Counted from the stretch's first letter, positions 8,441-17,532 are shown. The stretch is 64,000 nt of DNA from Nocardia bovistercoris (GCF_015674855.1 NZ_JADMLG010000010.1:62001-126000), one strand, 5' to 3'. Numbers and translations: made by a program. Notes: generated from the sequence alone by a model not told the origin.

Positions 8441-8455
8441 AAGAATGCTATTCTT
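8441..8455. promoter_or_regulatory. Palindrome AAGAATGCTATTCTT, candidate operator
   Basis: A perfect six-base inverted repeat with a three-base centre, in the AT-rich part of the gap between the ligase and the divergent VOC gene. A second dyad, AAGTA...TACTT, follows at 8458-8476. The GAATnnnATTC core recurs twice at 39186-39239, upstream of the DapB-like gene. Confidence 0.5.
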
Positions 8456-8561
8456 AGAAGTAAGATTATCGTACTTGCAGGTTGTGGCCCTCGCGACGAC
8501 CTGTGCGACGCGATCGGAACTTCGCGAGTTCCTGCCGGCGTCCATAACTTTCGGAGGTCGC

Positions 8562-9098
8562 GTGACGGAGACGAGCCGATCGCCGCTGCTGCCCGGACCC
8601 GTGCGGCAGCTCGGCTACGTGGTGGCCGATATCGATGCGGCCATGCGCTCCTGGATTCGGCTCGGCGTCGGCCCCTGGTACGTGCTGCGCGCACTCCCGC
8701 AGCGGGCGCGCTATCGCGGCGCGCCCTGCGACGTGGTCGTCACGGTCGCCTTCGCCCACTCCGGCGATCTGCAGCTCGAACTCATCCAGCAGGAAGACGA
8801 AACGCCGAGCATCTACACCGAATTCCTGGGTGACGGCCCCGGCGGCTTCCATCAACTCGCTTGGTGGTCGACCGATTTCGAGGCAACCGTCGAAGCCGTG
8901 CGCGCGGCGGGCTACGAATCGGTGTGGTCCGGCGGGTCCGACGGCGGCGTGCGCTACGCCTACTTCGAGCCGCGCGACGAAATCGCCACCGTCCTCGAGA
9001 TCAGCGAATACACCGACAGCACCGCCGGACTCGCCCGCATGCTCCGCGCCGCCGCCGACGGCTGGGACGGCGACGACCCGATCCGAACCCTCGGGTGA
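8562..9098 (+). CDS. VOC-superfamily (glyoxalase/bleomycin-resistance fold) protein
   Basis: A 178-residue VOC protein. It starts LPGPVRQLGYVVADIDAAMRSW and contains the second module with GPGGFHQLAWWSTDFEATV, where histidine and later glutamate (VLEISEY) are the usual metal ligands. Many relatives next to acyl-CoA genes are annotated as methylmalonyl-CoA-epimerase-like or ring-cleavage enzymes. The reaction here is unknown. GTG start with GGAGGTC seven bases upstream. Divergent from the acyl-CoA ligase, and the 3' end is tandemly duplicated (9083-9127). Confidence 0.82.
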   Translation: MTETSRSPLLPGPVRQLGYVVADIDAAMRSWIRLGVGPWYVLRALPQRARYRGAPCDVVVTVAFAHSGDLQLELIQQEDETPSIYTEFLGDGPGGFHQLAWWSTDFEATVEAVRAAGYESVWSGGSDGGVRYAYFEPRDEIATVLEISEYTDSTAGLARMLRAAADGWDGDDPIRTLG

Positions 9099-9127
9099 TG
9101 ACGCCCCGAACCCTCGGGTGATGACGC
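9083..9127 (+). repeat. Tandem duplication of 22 bases across a stop codon
   Basis: The 22 bases from 9083 to 9104, which include the VOC stop codon TGA, are repeated exactly at 9106-9127 (period 23). The second copy is outside the coding sequence. It looks like a recent slippage or repair event and leaves the protein unchanged. The CCCTCGGG core could also form a weak stem. Confidence 0.9.
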
Positions 9128-9199
9128 AGTCGGAGCAGGCAGGCGTGTGCACGGCGGCGGTGGACGCGCTCATCCGGACCGCGTTGTCGCGCGCGGAAT

Positions 9200-10423
9200 C
9201 TATGCGCCGCGCGCGTTTTCAACGCGGTCGGCGCCCGCGACGACGCCGTCGGCGATCAGTTCCTCGACGGTTTCGGGCGCGCAACCGATCTCGGAGAGCA
9301 GTGCGCGTGTGTGTTGTCCCAGTGCGGGAATCGCGCCGAGCGCAAGCTCCACGTCGTGGAACGTCGTCGGCGGCAGCAGCGCCGCGATCGGGCCCGAGGG
9401 CGTGGCGATCTCGCGCCAGCGGTCGCGTTCGCGCAGCTGTGGATGCTCGGCCAACGCGGCCATGTCGTTGATGCTCGCGGCCGGGATGCCCGCCGCGGCG
9501 AGACGGCGGTCCAGGTCGGCGGTGGTGAACCGGCGGGTCAGCGCGGCGACGGTCGCGTCGCAGGCCGAACGGTGCGCCACACGGAGCGGGTTGGTCGCGA
9601 AATCGGGATGGTCGACCAGGTCGGGGCGGCCGAAGACGTCGGAGACCAGCGCGCGCCAGCCGCGGTCGTTCTGGACGCCGATGAGTATGTCGCCGTCGGC
9701 GGTGGGGTAGCGGTCGTAGGGGGCGATGGCGGCGTGGCCGAGCCCCATGCGCGGCACCTGCACGCCCGCGTAGAGCTGCATGTACATGGGATGGCCGAGC
9801 CATTCCACGGTGGCGTCGAACATCGAGATGTCCACCAGCGCACCGACACCCGTTCGCGCACGGCGCAACAGCGCGGCCAGCACGGCCTGCGCGGTGTAGA
9901 GGCCCGCGGCGATATCGGCGCTCGGCACACCGGTCTTGGTGGCCGTCTCGGGTGTGCCGGTGACCGAGATCAGGCCGGATTCGGCCTGGATCAGCATGTC
10001 GTATGCCTTGCGGTCGCGCAGCGGCCCGGCCGTGCCGTATCCGCTGATGCAGCCGATCACCAGGCGCGGATACCGTCGGTGCAGCGCGTGCGGGTCGAGT
10101 CCGAGGCGTTCCATGGCGCCGGGCGCGGTGTTGTGCACCAGTACGTCGGCGCGGTCGAGGAGTTCGCGCACGATCGCGACCCCGCGCTCGGATTTGAGAT
10201 CGACGGCGATCGACTCCTTGCCGCGATTCAGCCAGACGAAATGCGAAGCCTGACCGTGCACGGCGTGATCGTAGTTGCGCGCGAAATCGCCCTCGCCGAC
10301 GCGCTCGACCTTGATGACGCGGGCGCCGAGGTCGGCCAGTTGTCGGGTGGCCAGCGGCGCGGCGACGGCCTGTTCGACGGCGACGACGGTGAACCCGTCC
10401 AGTGGAAGCAGCGACGAACTCAC
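9200..10423 (-). CDS. CaiB/BaiF-family (class III) CoA transferase
   Basis: About 407 residues, the usual family length. It opens with LPLDGFTVVAVEQAVAAPLATRQLADLGARVIKVE, has NRGKESIAVDLK, and the aspartate of AYDMLIQAESGL fits the catalytic residue that forms the acyl-CoA anhydride. Members move CoA between carboxylic acids such as carnitine, bile-acid, oxalate or racemase-type substrates. I prefer the GTG at 10423 (GGAGAG six bases upstream) because the family begins there. An ATG at 10468 with a tighter GGAG would add 15 residues. It probably supplies or recycles an acyl-CoA for the neighbouring catabolic genes. Confidence 0.86.
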   Translation of the reverse strand: MSSSLLPLDGFTVVAVEQAVAAPLATRQLADLGARVIKVERVGEGDFARNYDHAVHGQASHFVWLNRGKESIAVDLKSERGVAIVRELLDRADVLVHNTAPGAMERLGLDPHALHRRYPRLVIGCISGYGTAGPLRDRKAYDMLIQAESGLISVTGTPETATKTGVPSADIAAGLYTAQAVLAALLRRARTGVGALVDISMFDATVEWLGHPMYMQLYAGVQVPRMGLGHAAIAPYDRYPTADGDILIGVQNDRGWRALVSDVFGRPDLVDHPDFATNPLRVAHRSACDATVAALTRRFTTADLDRRLAAAGIPAASINDMAALAEHPQLRERDRWREIATPSGPIAALLPPTTFHDVELALGAIPALGQHTRALLSEIGCAPETVEELIADGVVAGADRVENARGA

Positions 10424-10503
10424 GGCACTCTCCGGTCTTGCGACGACGCCTTCGCCTCGAGCGGACATGTCTCCGATATCATTGTGCCGTAGATGTTTTC
10501 GGC

Positions 10504-10520
10504 GAACTGTCGAACAGTTC
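10504..10520. promoter_or_regulatory. Inverted repeat GAACTGT-CGA-ACAGTTC
   Basis: Perfect seven-base arms, three-base centre, immediately after the stop of the saccharopine-dehydrogenase-like gene and 80 bases upstream of the CoA transferase start. It could be an operator for the CoA transferase or a short terminator stem for the operon above. Confidence 0.45.
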
Positions 10521-11618
10521 TCATCGGGCGCCTGCCTCGCTGCGGGTCAGTCCGGCAGCCGCGGCGGCGGCGATGAGCGCGTCGAGGCCGAAGGCTTCGA
10601 CGGGGCCGAGGGCGCCGGTCTCGCGCAGTCCGCCGTCGAGCGCCGTGCGCGCACCCCACGACAGCATCGCCGCGGTGAGATCGTAGGGATCGCCACCGGT
10701 CAGCGTCACCGAGGCCAGGAGCCTGCCGTCGGCGTCGGAGACGTCGGCGACGGTGTGCGAACGGGTGCGGGCGCGCGCTCGCGGGCCTGGTCCGCCCGTC
10801 GAACCCTTGACGACTCGTCCGAGCGCGCCGAGCGCGAGCCGTTTCACCGGCGCGACACCGGCAGCGGCACTCGCGACCAGCGAGGTGACCTGCATCCCGC
10901 GCGCGGCGACCTCGGGCAGTCCGAGATAGACGTCGGCCTCGCGTAGCCCCGGATGCGCGCGGTGCAGGACGAGATGTTCCGAACCGGGAATCGACACACT
11001 CGAACGCTTCCCGCCCGCGACATCGAAGGCCCGCACCCGCGAACCCGACCGCTGCGCCACGACCCGGCCGCCACGCAACGCGAAGCCTTCCTCGAACAGC
11101 ATGCCCGCGATGGAAGCGCGTGTGCCGCCGCTGGTTCCCGGCCGGTCCAGGAAGTAGCCGATATCCGCGCGCACCGCGTCGGGCGCCTCCCGCAGTGCGA
11201 GCGCGGCCGCGAGATTGCCCGGCACGTAGTCGAATCCGAAGGCGGGGAGCAGCGCGATGCCCGAATCGCGTGCGCGCTCGTGGTGCTCGAACACGGTGCG
11301 GATGAACGGTCCCTCACCGGTCGAGTCGAGGTAGTGCGCGCCCGCGGCCAGCGCGGCGTCCAAGGCGGGGCGGCCGTAGCGCAGGAACGGGCCGACCGTC
11401 GTCACCAGTACGTCACCTCGGCCGAGCAGGGCGCGTACCGAGGTCGGCTCGCGCACGTCGGCCACGGCGGTGTCCGCGCCGCCGAGTTCGGTGGCCAGTT
11501 TCGCCAGCGCGGTCGCATCGCGTGCGGCCAGTACGGGCGCGGCGCCCGCGGCGAGCAGAGCCTCGGTGGTGAGTCGACCGGTGAAGCCGGTCGCTCCGAA
11601 CACCACGATCTTCGACAT
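10521..11618 (-). CDS. Saccharopine-dehydrogenase-like / trans-acting enoyl reductase family protein
   Basis: 365 residues with an N-terminal NAD(P)-binding fold (VVFGATGFTGRLTTEALL, residues 4-21), DVLVTTVGPFLRYG, and HYLDSTGEGPFIR. This is the layout of the actinobacterial saccharopine-dehydrogenase-like family, which includes trans-acting enoyl reductases of lipid synthesis. It is not a true lysine-pathway enzyme, judging by length and context. It is the last gene of a three-gene operon (methyltransferase, TetR, this gene) with six-base gaps, so it may act on a lipid that the methyltransferase also modifies. The substrate is unknown. Confidence 0.8.
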   Translation of the reverse strand: MSKIVVFGATGFTGRLTTEALLAAGAAPVLAARDATALAKLATELGGADTAVADVREPTSVRALLGRGDVLVTTVGPFLRYGRPALDAALAAGAHYLDSTGEGPFIRTVFEHHERARDSGIALLPAFGFDYVPGNLAAALALREAPDAVRADIGYFLDRPGTSGGTRASIAGMLFEEGFALRGGRVVAQRSGSRVRAFDVAGGKRSSVSIPGSEHLVLHRAHPGLREADVYLGLPEVAARGMQVTSLVASAAAGVAPVKRLALGALGRVVKGSTGGPGPRARARTRSHTVADVSDADGRLLASVTLTGGDPYDLTAAMLSWGARTALDGGLRETGALGPVEAFGLDALIAAAAAAGLTRSEAGAR

Positions 11619-11624
11619 CGATGA

Positions 11625-12323
11625 CTACCTGTGTTTCTGCGCGTCGTTGCGGTCGGTCGGCGAAGTCGCGGCGGACTCCGTCCCGGCCAGTGTGTCAGGC
11701 GACGGACGACTTCGCGCTCGCACCGGTTCGATGCCGGCGAGCAGGGTGGCGATCACCCGCTCGACAGACGCGGCTGTCGTCGGGACGACGCCGGGCAGCA
11801 GGGCGGCGAGCACCCGATCGTGGCAGAGTCCGACGAGTACGGCGGCCGCGGCCTCGGGATCGGCGTCGGGGGCGAGGCGTCCGAGGTCGCGTTCGGCGCG
11901 CAGATAGTCGGTGAGCAGATCGCGCCAGTCGCGTTCGGCACCGTGGCTCGCGCCGAGGCGGTCGCGCAGCGCGGGGCGGCCGAGTAGGAGGGTGAGCACC
12001 GGGAGAATGGCCCGGTGCACGGCCAGACCTTCGCGGACGTGCACGCCCAGGTTCTCGGCGACCGTGGCCGTGCCGGGTTCCGGCAGCGGACCCATGCGGC
12101 GGTGGGCGTCATCGATGTGTGCGCGCAGGGCGGTCGCGAGCAGTTCCTCCTTGTCGGCGAAATGGTTGTAGAGCACGCCGTCGGCGACGCCCGCGGCTCG
12201 CGCGATCGCCCGCACCGTCAGTGTGGCGTCGTCCTGTTTCTCCAGCATCCGCTCGGCCGTGGCGATCAGATGCGCGCGCAGGTCGCGGTTGTCCGGCAGT
12301 GCCGCGGCTTTCCTCGGTGACAT
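11625..12323 (-). CDS. TetR-family regulator inside methyltransferase operon
   Basis: A 232-residue TetR protein. The helix-turn-helix is TLTVRAIARAAGVADGVLYNHFADKEELL (about residues 35-63), with a TetR C-terminal domain after it and a disordered arginine/proline tail at the end. It is six bases downstream of the methyltransferase and six upstream of the saccharopine-dehydrogenase-like gene, so it is co-transcribed and probably autoregulates the operon through the GAAC-rich palindromes at 13174-13207. The ligand is unknown. Confidence 0.86.
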   Translation of the reverse strand: MSPRKAAALPDNRDLRAHLIATAERMLEKQDDATLTVRAIARAAGVADGVLYNHFADKEELLATALRAHIDDAHRRMGPLPEPGTATVAENLGVHVREGLAVHRAILPVLTLLLGRPALRDRLGASHGAERDWRDLLTDYLRAERDLGRLAPDADPEAAAAVLVGLCHDRVLAALLPGVVPTTAASVERVIATLLAGIEPVRARSRPSPDTLAGTESAATSPTDRNDAQKHR

Positions 12324-12329
12324 TCGGGA

Positions 12330-13157
12330 TCACCGTCGGGCGGTGGCGGTGACCAGCCAGGCGGGGGAGTCCAGGTGCACGCCGTCCGGGCGGGCGAACT
12401 GCTCGAGCGCGGCGGTCAGCGCGGCGCGCACCTGCGTGTCCGTGGCGAATTCGCACAGGCCGCGGCGGTGGCGCATCGGCCCCCAGTCGATGATGAAGTT
12501 CGCGGCGTCGGCGGGATCGCAGCCCCAGACGCTGTCGGCGACGATCCGGCGGATCTCGACGGCCTCGAATCCCGCCGAGGTGAGCACGTCGGTGGTGGCG
12601 TCGGGAAAGGCGAACGCGGAGTTGCGATGGCCGGCTTCGACGGCGGGCAGGTAGGGCGCGGCCGCCTCGAAGACGAGTCCGATATCGGAATCCTCGAGCG
12701 GGGGCAGCGAGACGAACGCGAGTCGCCCGCCGGGTCGCAGTGCGCGGGCGACGGTGGTGAAGGCCGCGACCGGGTCGGCGAAGAACATGACCCCGAACCG
12801 GCTGACGGCGACGTCGAACGCGCCCGCCGGGAACGCGTGGACCTGCGCGTCGCCGTGCACGAATTCGACGTTGTCGACCTGCTCGGCGGCGGCGCGACCT
12901 CGGGCCACCGCCAGCATCGGTTCCGACAGGTCGATCCCGGTCGCCGACACCGCTCGCCGCGCCGCGCGGCGGGTCAATTGCCCGTTGCCGCAGCCGATAT
13001 CGAGTACCCGGTCGTGCCTGGTCAGTTGCGCGGCGGACAGCAGCGACTCGTTGAATCCGCCGTTGATGCCGTCATAGCGGTCCTCGTTGTCCGCCCAGTG
13101 GCCGCCGTCGTAGCCGTTCCACGTCGCGGACTGGCCGGTATTGACGATCTCGGTCAT
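12330..13157 (-). CDS. Class I SAM-dependent methyltransferase
   Basis: 275 residues with motif I VLDIGCGNGQLTRRA near residue 52, the acidic ATGIDLSEPML (motif post-I), HGDAQVHAF and LRPGGRLAFVSL (motif III). The pattern matches UbiE/COQ5-like small-molecule or lipid methyltransferases. The start is supported by GGAGGAGG ahead of ATG. It is the first gene of the operon with TetR and the saccharopine-dehydrogenase-like protein. The methyl acceptor is unknown. Confidence 0.87.
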   Translation of the reverse strand: MTEIVNTGQSATWNGYDGGHWADNEDRYDGINGGFNESLLSAAQLTRHDRVLDIGCGNGQLTRRAARRAVSATGIDLSEPMLAVARGRAAAEQVDNVEFVHGDAQVHAFPAGAFDVAVSRFGVMFFADPVAAFTTVARALRPGGRLAFVSLPPLEDSDIGLVFEAAAPYLPAVEAGHRNSAFAFPDATTDVLTSAGFEAVEIRRIVADSVWGCDPADAANFIIDWGPMRHRRGLCEFATDTQVRAALTAALEQFARPDGVHLDSPAWLVTATARR

Positions 13158-13173
13158 GCGCGCCTCCTCCTCG

Positions 13174-13207
13174 TTATGAACGTTTGTTCATGAACGCACG
13201 TTCATAA
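13174..13207. promoter_or_regulatory. Operator cluster with four GAAC/GTTC half-sites
   Basis: TTATGAACG at 13174-13182 and CGTTCATAA at 13199-13207 are perfect nine-base inverted arms, and GTTCATGAAC at 13186-13195 is a perfect palindrome between them. The cluster is 16 bases upstream of the methyltransferase start, ideal for repression by the TetR protein of the same operon. Confidence 0.65.
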
Positions 13208-13242
13208 TAAGCACGGAGAGCCCTCGTGGTCGACCGCCGACA

Positions 13243-14676
13243 TCACCGCGCGGGACAGGACGCGACGGTCGAGGTGGTCGGGTCGAGTAGGAAGTCGTCG
13301 ACCGCGGTGCGCGTGCATTCGGTTCGGTCGTAGCCGCCGTGACCCCGGCCGTCCCAGGTCACCAGTCGCGCGCCCGGGATTCGCGAGGCGACCCCGGACG
13401 CCCAGCCGTGGGGAGTGGCCGGGTCGTGACGCGCGTTCAGCACCAGGACCGGCGGTGTGTCCACCGTCGACGCGACATGCTGCGGATTCGCGACGGGCGT
13501 CGACATCCCCGAGCAGAAAGCCGCCGCGGCCCAGGCGAAATGCGTGCCGAGCACCGGCGCCTCGACCCGCTGCCGTTCCCACAGCTCGAGCCAGCGGGCC
13601 TGGTCGGGAATATCGAAACGCCAATCCGCGCAGACGATCACCCCGGGATAGTCCGTCACGACGCCGCCGCGGCGCGGCGACGGCACGGCTTCGGCTGCCG
13701 CAGGCGCTTGTTCGGCGAGGTCGAACAGTGTGCGCGCCAAGTCCGGCCAGGTCGGGGCGTAGAGATACTGGATCACCGCCGAAGCGAGATCCACCGGCCC
13801 CCAGACCGCATCCGGGCGGCCGGGTGCGCGCAGTCGCCCCTCGGTCGCGGTGGCGCGTAGATTCGCGTAGAGCGCGGCGACATCGCGTCCGTGCAGGACG
13901 CAGTCCGGATGCGTCGCACACCATTCGGTGAATCCATCGAAGGCGTCCTGTCCGGCACGGGCCTCGTCGGCGAGGAATTCGTCGCCGGTGCGGCTGTGAT
14001 CGTCCACGCTGTCCAACACCGACGCGCGCACACGTCGCGGGAACAACTCCGCGTACGCCTGCGCGGGCATCGTCCCGTAGGAGCGGCTGTACAAGGTCAC
14101 GCGCTCCTCGCCGAGCGCGACGCGCAGCGCCTCCACATCGCGGGCCACGCTGACCGCGTCCACGTGATCGAGTAGCGGCCCGGTGTGCTCGCGGCAACTC
14201 GCCTCGAGATCGCGTGCGTAGGAATGCACTTCGACGAGTGAGGCGCCCGCGTCGGGCGCGAGCTGCGGGCGTCGCGTCGCGAGTCCTTCGTCGCAGCGCA
14301 CCGGATGGCTGCGGCCGACACCGCGCGGATCGATGCTCACGATGTCGAAGGCGGCGCGCAATCGCGGTGACAGCGCCGTGCCGCGCAGAATCTGGTCGAC
14401 GCCGGAGGTGCCGGGGCCGCCCGGCAACGAGATCAGGGTTCCGACACGATGATTCGGGTCATCGGCGCGGTCGCGGACCACCGCGATGTCGATCGTCGCG
14501 TCGGGAGCGGACCAATCGATCGGCACGGTCACTGTCGCGCAATCGAATTCCGGCCGCTCCGGGCAACTGCGCCACTCGAGCCCGGCGCGCGGTGGATCTT
14601 GCGCACAGCTCGTCAGTGCGCCACAGGCGAGTACGGTCGCGATGGCGACCATGAATCCGTTCCGGCCCGACAACAT
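13243..14676 (-). CDS. Exported alpha/beta hydrolase lipoprotein (TAP-like)
   Basis: 477 residues. The N-terminus carries a lipoprotein signal with lipobox LTSC (cysteine 24). The catalytic serine is S199 in SRSYG, the oxyanion region is SLPGGPGTSG, and the aspartate and histidine lie in ARHDPATP and GRGHGGYD. This matches the tripartite/TAP-like peptidase-hydrolase group of actinobacteria, which cleave peptides or esters outside the membrane. The ATG at 14676 was chosen because it begins directly at the signal peptide and has GAGGAT upstream. The substrate is unknown. Confidence 0.83.
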   Translation of the reverse strand: MLSGRNGFMVAIATVLACGALTSCAQDPPRAGLEWRSCPERPEFDCATVTVPIDWSAPDATIDIAVVRDRADDPNHRVGTLISLPGGPGTSGVDQILRGTALSPRLRAAFDIVSIDPRGVGRSHPVRCDEGLATRRPQLAPDAGASLVEVHSYARDLEASCREHTGPLLDHVDAVSVARDVEALRVALGEERVTLYSRSYGTMPAQAYAELFPRRVRASVLDSVDDHSRTGDEFLADEARAGQDAFDGFTEWCATHPDCVLHGRDVAALYANLRATATEGRLRAPGRPDAVWGPVDLASAVIQYLYAPTWPDLARTLFDLAEQAPAAAEAVPSPRRGGVVTDYPGVIVCADWRFDIPDQARWLELWERQRVEAPVLGTHFAWAAAAFCSGMSTPVANPQHVASTVDTPPVLVLNARHDPATPHGWASGVASRIPGARLVTWDGRGHGGYDRTECTRTAVDDFLLDPTTSTVASCPAR

Positions 14677-14771
14677 GTGCCGATCCTCGCCGGCCACACC
14701 GCCGACCCGCATCACCCGTCCGGGCTGTTCGCCTCTCACCCCACGGTGCTAGCCCGCGGGGGCGCGGGGCG

Positions 14772-15455
14772 CTACGCGAGCGGGTGGTCCGGGCCGAACT
14801 GCCACACGCCGGGTTGCGCGGTGGCATTGGGCGTCACGGTGCCGATGACCTCGACGCCCGCCTCGTGGAAGGTGTCGACGGCGCGGTCGAGGTGGTCCAC
14901 GGAGGTGACGACCACCGCGTCGCGGACGCCGAGTTGGCGCATGATCGGAGCCGAGTGTTCGGCGTTCTGAACCGTGGAATTGGCGGTGTCCTCGATGTGG
15001 ATGCGATCGGCGGGCATGCATTGGCGCAGCAGCCAGTCCGCCATGGCCCTGGCCTCGGTCATGCCGTTGTGCGGGTTGCCGCCGGTCACGATGATCGGCG
15101 ACATCGGCGCGAGTAGCGCCTGTAGGTAGCCCGCGCGTAGTCGTTCCACCAGTTCCGGGCGCATGCTGCCGTCGTCCTGCAAGCCGTAACCGAGAATGAC
15201 GATGGCCGTCGACCTTCCGTGGATGTCCGGCAGCGTCTGCGGGCTCACCGTCGCGATCGCGCGCAACGCGTCGACGAGCTGGCCCGCGGCCGACGGCACC
15301 GAGCAGGTGGCGGCGGTATCGGCCTGCGCCGCGGGCGCCGCCTGGGTGTAAGTCGCGGCGGCCATGGCGAAGGTGCCGAGCAGCGCTCGGGTGGCGTTGC
15401 CGGTGCGGGAGGGGCGTCGGTGGCGGGCGCGGTGCTTGGACGGTGAGACGGGCAT
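14772..15455 (-). CDS. Exported YdcF-like (DUF218) protein
   Basis: 227 residues. A basic N-terminus and a hydrophobic stretch to about residue 45 (ending AAQADTA) look like a signal peptide. The mature part has AIVILGYGLQDDGSMRPELVERL-type, VTGGNPHNGMTEARAMADWL and ENTA-like EDTANSTVQNAEHSAP, the landmark strings of DUF218 (ElyC/SanA/YdcF). Family members bind nucleotide-like ligands or act in envelope maintenance, but the reaction is unsettled. GGAG lies six bases before ATG. It precedes the TAP-like hydrolase on the same strand, with 95 bases between. Confidence 0.8.
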   Translation of the reverse strand: MPVSPSKHRARHRRPSRTGNATRALLGTFAMAAATYTQAAPAAQADTAATCSVPSAAGQLVDALRAIATVSPQTLPDIHGRSTAIVILGYGLQDDGSMRPELVERLRAGYLQALLAPMSPIIVTGGNPHNGMTEARAMADWLLRQCMPADRIHIEDTANSTVQNAEHSAPIMRQLGVRDAVVVTSVDHLDRAVDTFHEAGVEVIGTVTPNATAQPGVWQFGPDHPLA

Positions 15456-15652
15456 GAACTCTCCAGTGGTCGGCCGAAATCTCCGTAACGGCGGAGGATC
15501 AGGTGTCGATCAACGTCTAGCAGCGCCGTATTCGCCGATCGACCCTTCGGCCGGGTCTCTGGACATCTCACGTTCACCCGGCGGATCTTTGTGACGACTA
15601 CTACCGGAATCGCCGGGCCGAAGCGGCATTTTCGAGCGCGCGCTCGGCCCGT

Positions 15653-16612
15653 CTACCGGAGTGGGGAACGGCTGCGCGTGGCGCTCGGCGTCTCGCCGGT
15701 GTATCGACGGTAGACGCGTCGAAAGGCGGCGGCATCGGCGTATCCGACGGCGGCGGCGACCGCGTCGACGGAATTCCGCGTGGTGGTGAGCAGCGCGCTC
15801 GCGTGCTCGACACGGAGTCGGTGCACGAAATCGGTGGGAGTGACGCCGAGGACCGCGTGCAGTCGCCTGGCCAGCGTGCGCGGGGACACCGATGCGGCCG
15901 CGGCCAATTCGGCGAGCCCGAGTTGCCTGGTCAGGTGCGCGGCGACATACCGCCGCACCGCGCGCACGACGGGATCGTCCGCCCGCAGGTGTTCGAGCGC
16001 CATGTACCGCGACTGCGACATTCGGGCGTCGAGCACGAGGTAACCCGCCACGCGCCGCGCCGCGTCCTGCCCGCGCAGGCGCGCCAGGATCGCGAGCAGC
16101 AGATCGGCGTGGGCGAAGGCGGCGCCCGCGGTGAGGACGGCGCCGCCGTCGACCACCATCCGGTCGGCGCGCACCCGCACCGGTGGGAACCGGCGGGCGA
16201 GCTCCGGCGCCAACCACCAGGTGGTCGTGGCCTCGGCTCCGTCCAGCACACCCGCGGCCGCCAGCACGAAGGTCGCCGAACAGGACGCGGCGACCGTCGC
16301 CCCGCTCGCCGCGGCCCGCCGCACGAGTTCGGCCGCCAGGGTGGTGTCGGGGTGGGCGAGCAGGCGTTCGACCAGTTCGGGACTCGACGCCGACGGTCCG
16401 GGGAGCACAAGCACGTCACCGGGACCGAACTCCGCCGCGCCCGCGGGCGTCGCCGCCGTGACGCAGACGGTTCGACCCGCGCCGGAACGCACCGGTCCGC
16501 CGTCGAGCGACAGCACCCGTTGCGGCAGCGCGGGCTCGGCGGTGTCGATGATGTCGATGCCGACGCCGAGCGCCCCTTCGAGGACGCCGTCGAGCACCAG
16601 GTGCGTGATCAT
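15653..16612 (-). CDS. GlxA-type AraC regulator with DJ-1/PfpI domain
   Basis: 319 residues in two parts. Residues 1-180 are a DJ-1/PfpI-like sensor domain with the nucleophile-elbow region VAASCSATFVLAAAG, and residues 205-315 are an AraC helix-turn-helix pair (LAELAAAASVSPRTLARRLHAV, then DAVAAAVGYADAAAFRRVYRR). It is divergent from the dienelactone hydrolase 71 bases away and is the likely regulator of that gene. TGGCGA occurs three times in and next to the gap (16612, 16633, 16648), as AraC-type proteins often bind direct repeats. The inducer is unknown. Confidence 0.87.
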   Translation of the reverse strand: MITHLVLDGVLEGALGVGIDIIDTAEPALPQRVLSLDGGPVRSGAGRTVCVTAATPAGAAEFGPGDVLVLPGPSASSPELVERLLAHPDTTLAAELVRRAAASGATVAASCSATFVLAAAGVLDGAEATTTWWLAPELARRFPPVRVRADRMVVDGGAVLTAGAAFAHADLLLAILARLRGQDAARRVAGYLVLDARMSQSRYMALEHLRADDPVVRAVRRYVAAHLTRQLGLAELAAAASVSPRTLARRLHAVLGVTPTDFVHRLRVEHASALLTTTRNSVDAVAAAVGYADAAAFRRVYRRYTGETPSATRSRSPLR

Positions 16613-16683
16613 GGCGAGATCAGACCGAATAGTGGCGATCCTGTCAATGGCGAGCGCTCCTCGCGTCCGGCACCGTTGGAGTC

Positions 16684-17532
16684 GTGCCGAACCCCACTGA
16701 AAGCCCCCGCGACGCCGCGGGCAGGCGCGACGACAGCCTCGCCGACTTCCGCCCGCGCGTTGTCACCCTGCTGGACACCGCTCGAACGGTGTACGTGAGC
16801 GGGACCGGACCGGCGGTGATCGTGATGGCGGAAATGCCGGGAATCAGCCCCGACGTAGCCCGATTCGCGCGCTGGGTGCGCGACGCGGGCTGCACCGTCT
16901 ACCTGCCGTCGCTGTTCGGACGCGACGGCGCCTACCCGGAGGCGGAGGAAGGACTCGCGGTGCTGCGCCGCGCCTGCGTCAGCGCCGAGTTCCGCGCGTT
17001 CGGCGCGGGCCGTTCCAGTCCCGTCACCGACTGGCTGCGCGCGCTGGCCGCGCTCGCCCACCGCGAATGCGGCGGCCCTGGCGTCGGCGCCGTCGGCATG
17101 TGCTTCACCGGCAATTTCGCCCTCACCATGATGTGCGAACCGTCGATGCTGGCCCCGGTGCTGTGCCAGCCGTCGCTGCCGTTGGACGAGCCGGGCGGCA
17201 TCGAGATCTCCCAGAGTGAACTCGCGACGATCCGTGCCCGCCTCGACCGCGAGGACCTGGCGGTGCGCGCCTACCGCTTCGACGGCGACCGCGTGTGCAC
17301 CGCACAGCGTTTCGCGGCCTACGCGGCCGCGCTCGGCCCGCGCTTCGAGGCGCGCGTGCTGCCCGCGAGCGCGGCGAATCCGACGCCGCCGCCGTTCTTC
17401 GAACAGGTGGTCGGCTGTCCGCACAGCGTCGTCACCGCCCACCTCGTCGATGCCGAAGGCGAACCGACCCGCGCCGCGCGCGACGAGATCATCGCCTTCC
17501 TACGCGCCCGATTGCACATCACGGAGCACTGA
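16684..17532 (+). CDS. Dienelactone-hydrolase-family protein
   Basis: 282 residues of the alpha/beta-hydrolase DLH group. The nucleophile elbow is VGMCFTGNFAL (cysteine nucleophile C in G-x-C-x-G), and the later VGCPHSVVTAH could supply the catalytic histidine. Dienelactone hydrolases open lactones in chloroaromatic breakdown, but many actinobacterial members act on other esters. The GTG start at 16684 follows GGAG very closely, so a slightly later start is possible. It is divergent from the GlxA-type regulator. Its stop is 27 bases from the stop of the converging SDR. Confidence 0.82.
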   Translation: MPNPTESPRDAAGRRDDSLADFRPRVVTLLDTARTVYVSGTGPAVIVMAEMPGISPDVARFARWVRDAGCTVYLPSLFGRDGAYPEAEEGLAVLRRACVSAEFRAFGAGRSSPVTDWLRALAALAHRECGGPGVGAVGMCFTGNFALTMMCEPSMLAPVLCQPSLPLDEPGGIEISQSELATIRARLDREDLAVRAYRFDGDRVCTAQRFAAYAAALGPRFEARVLPASAANPTPPPFFEQVVGCPHSVVTAHLVDAEGEPTRAARDEIIAFLRARLHITEH

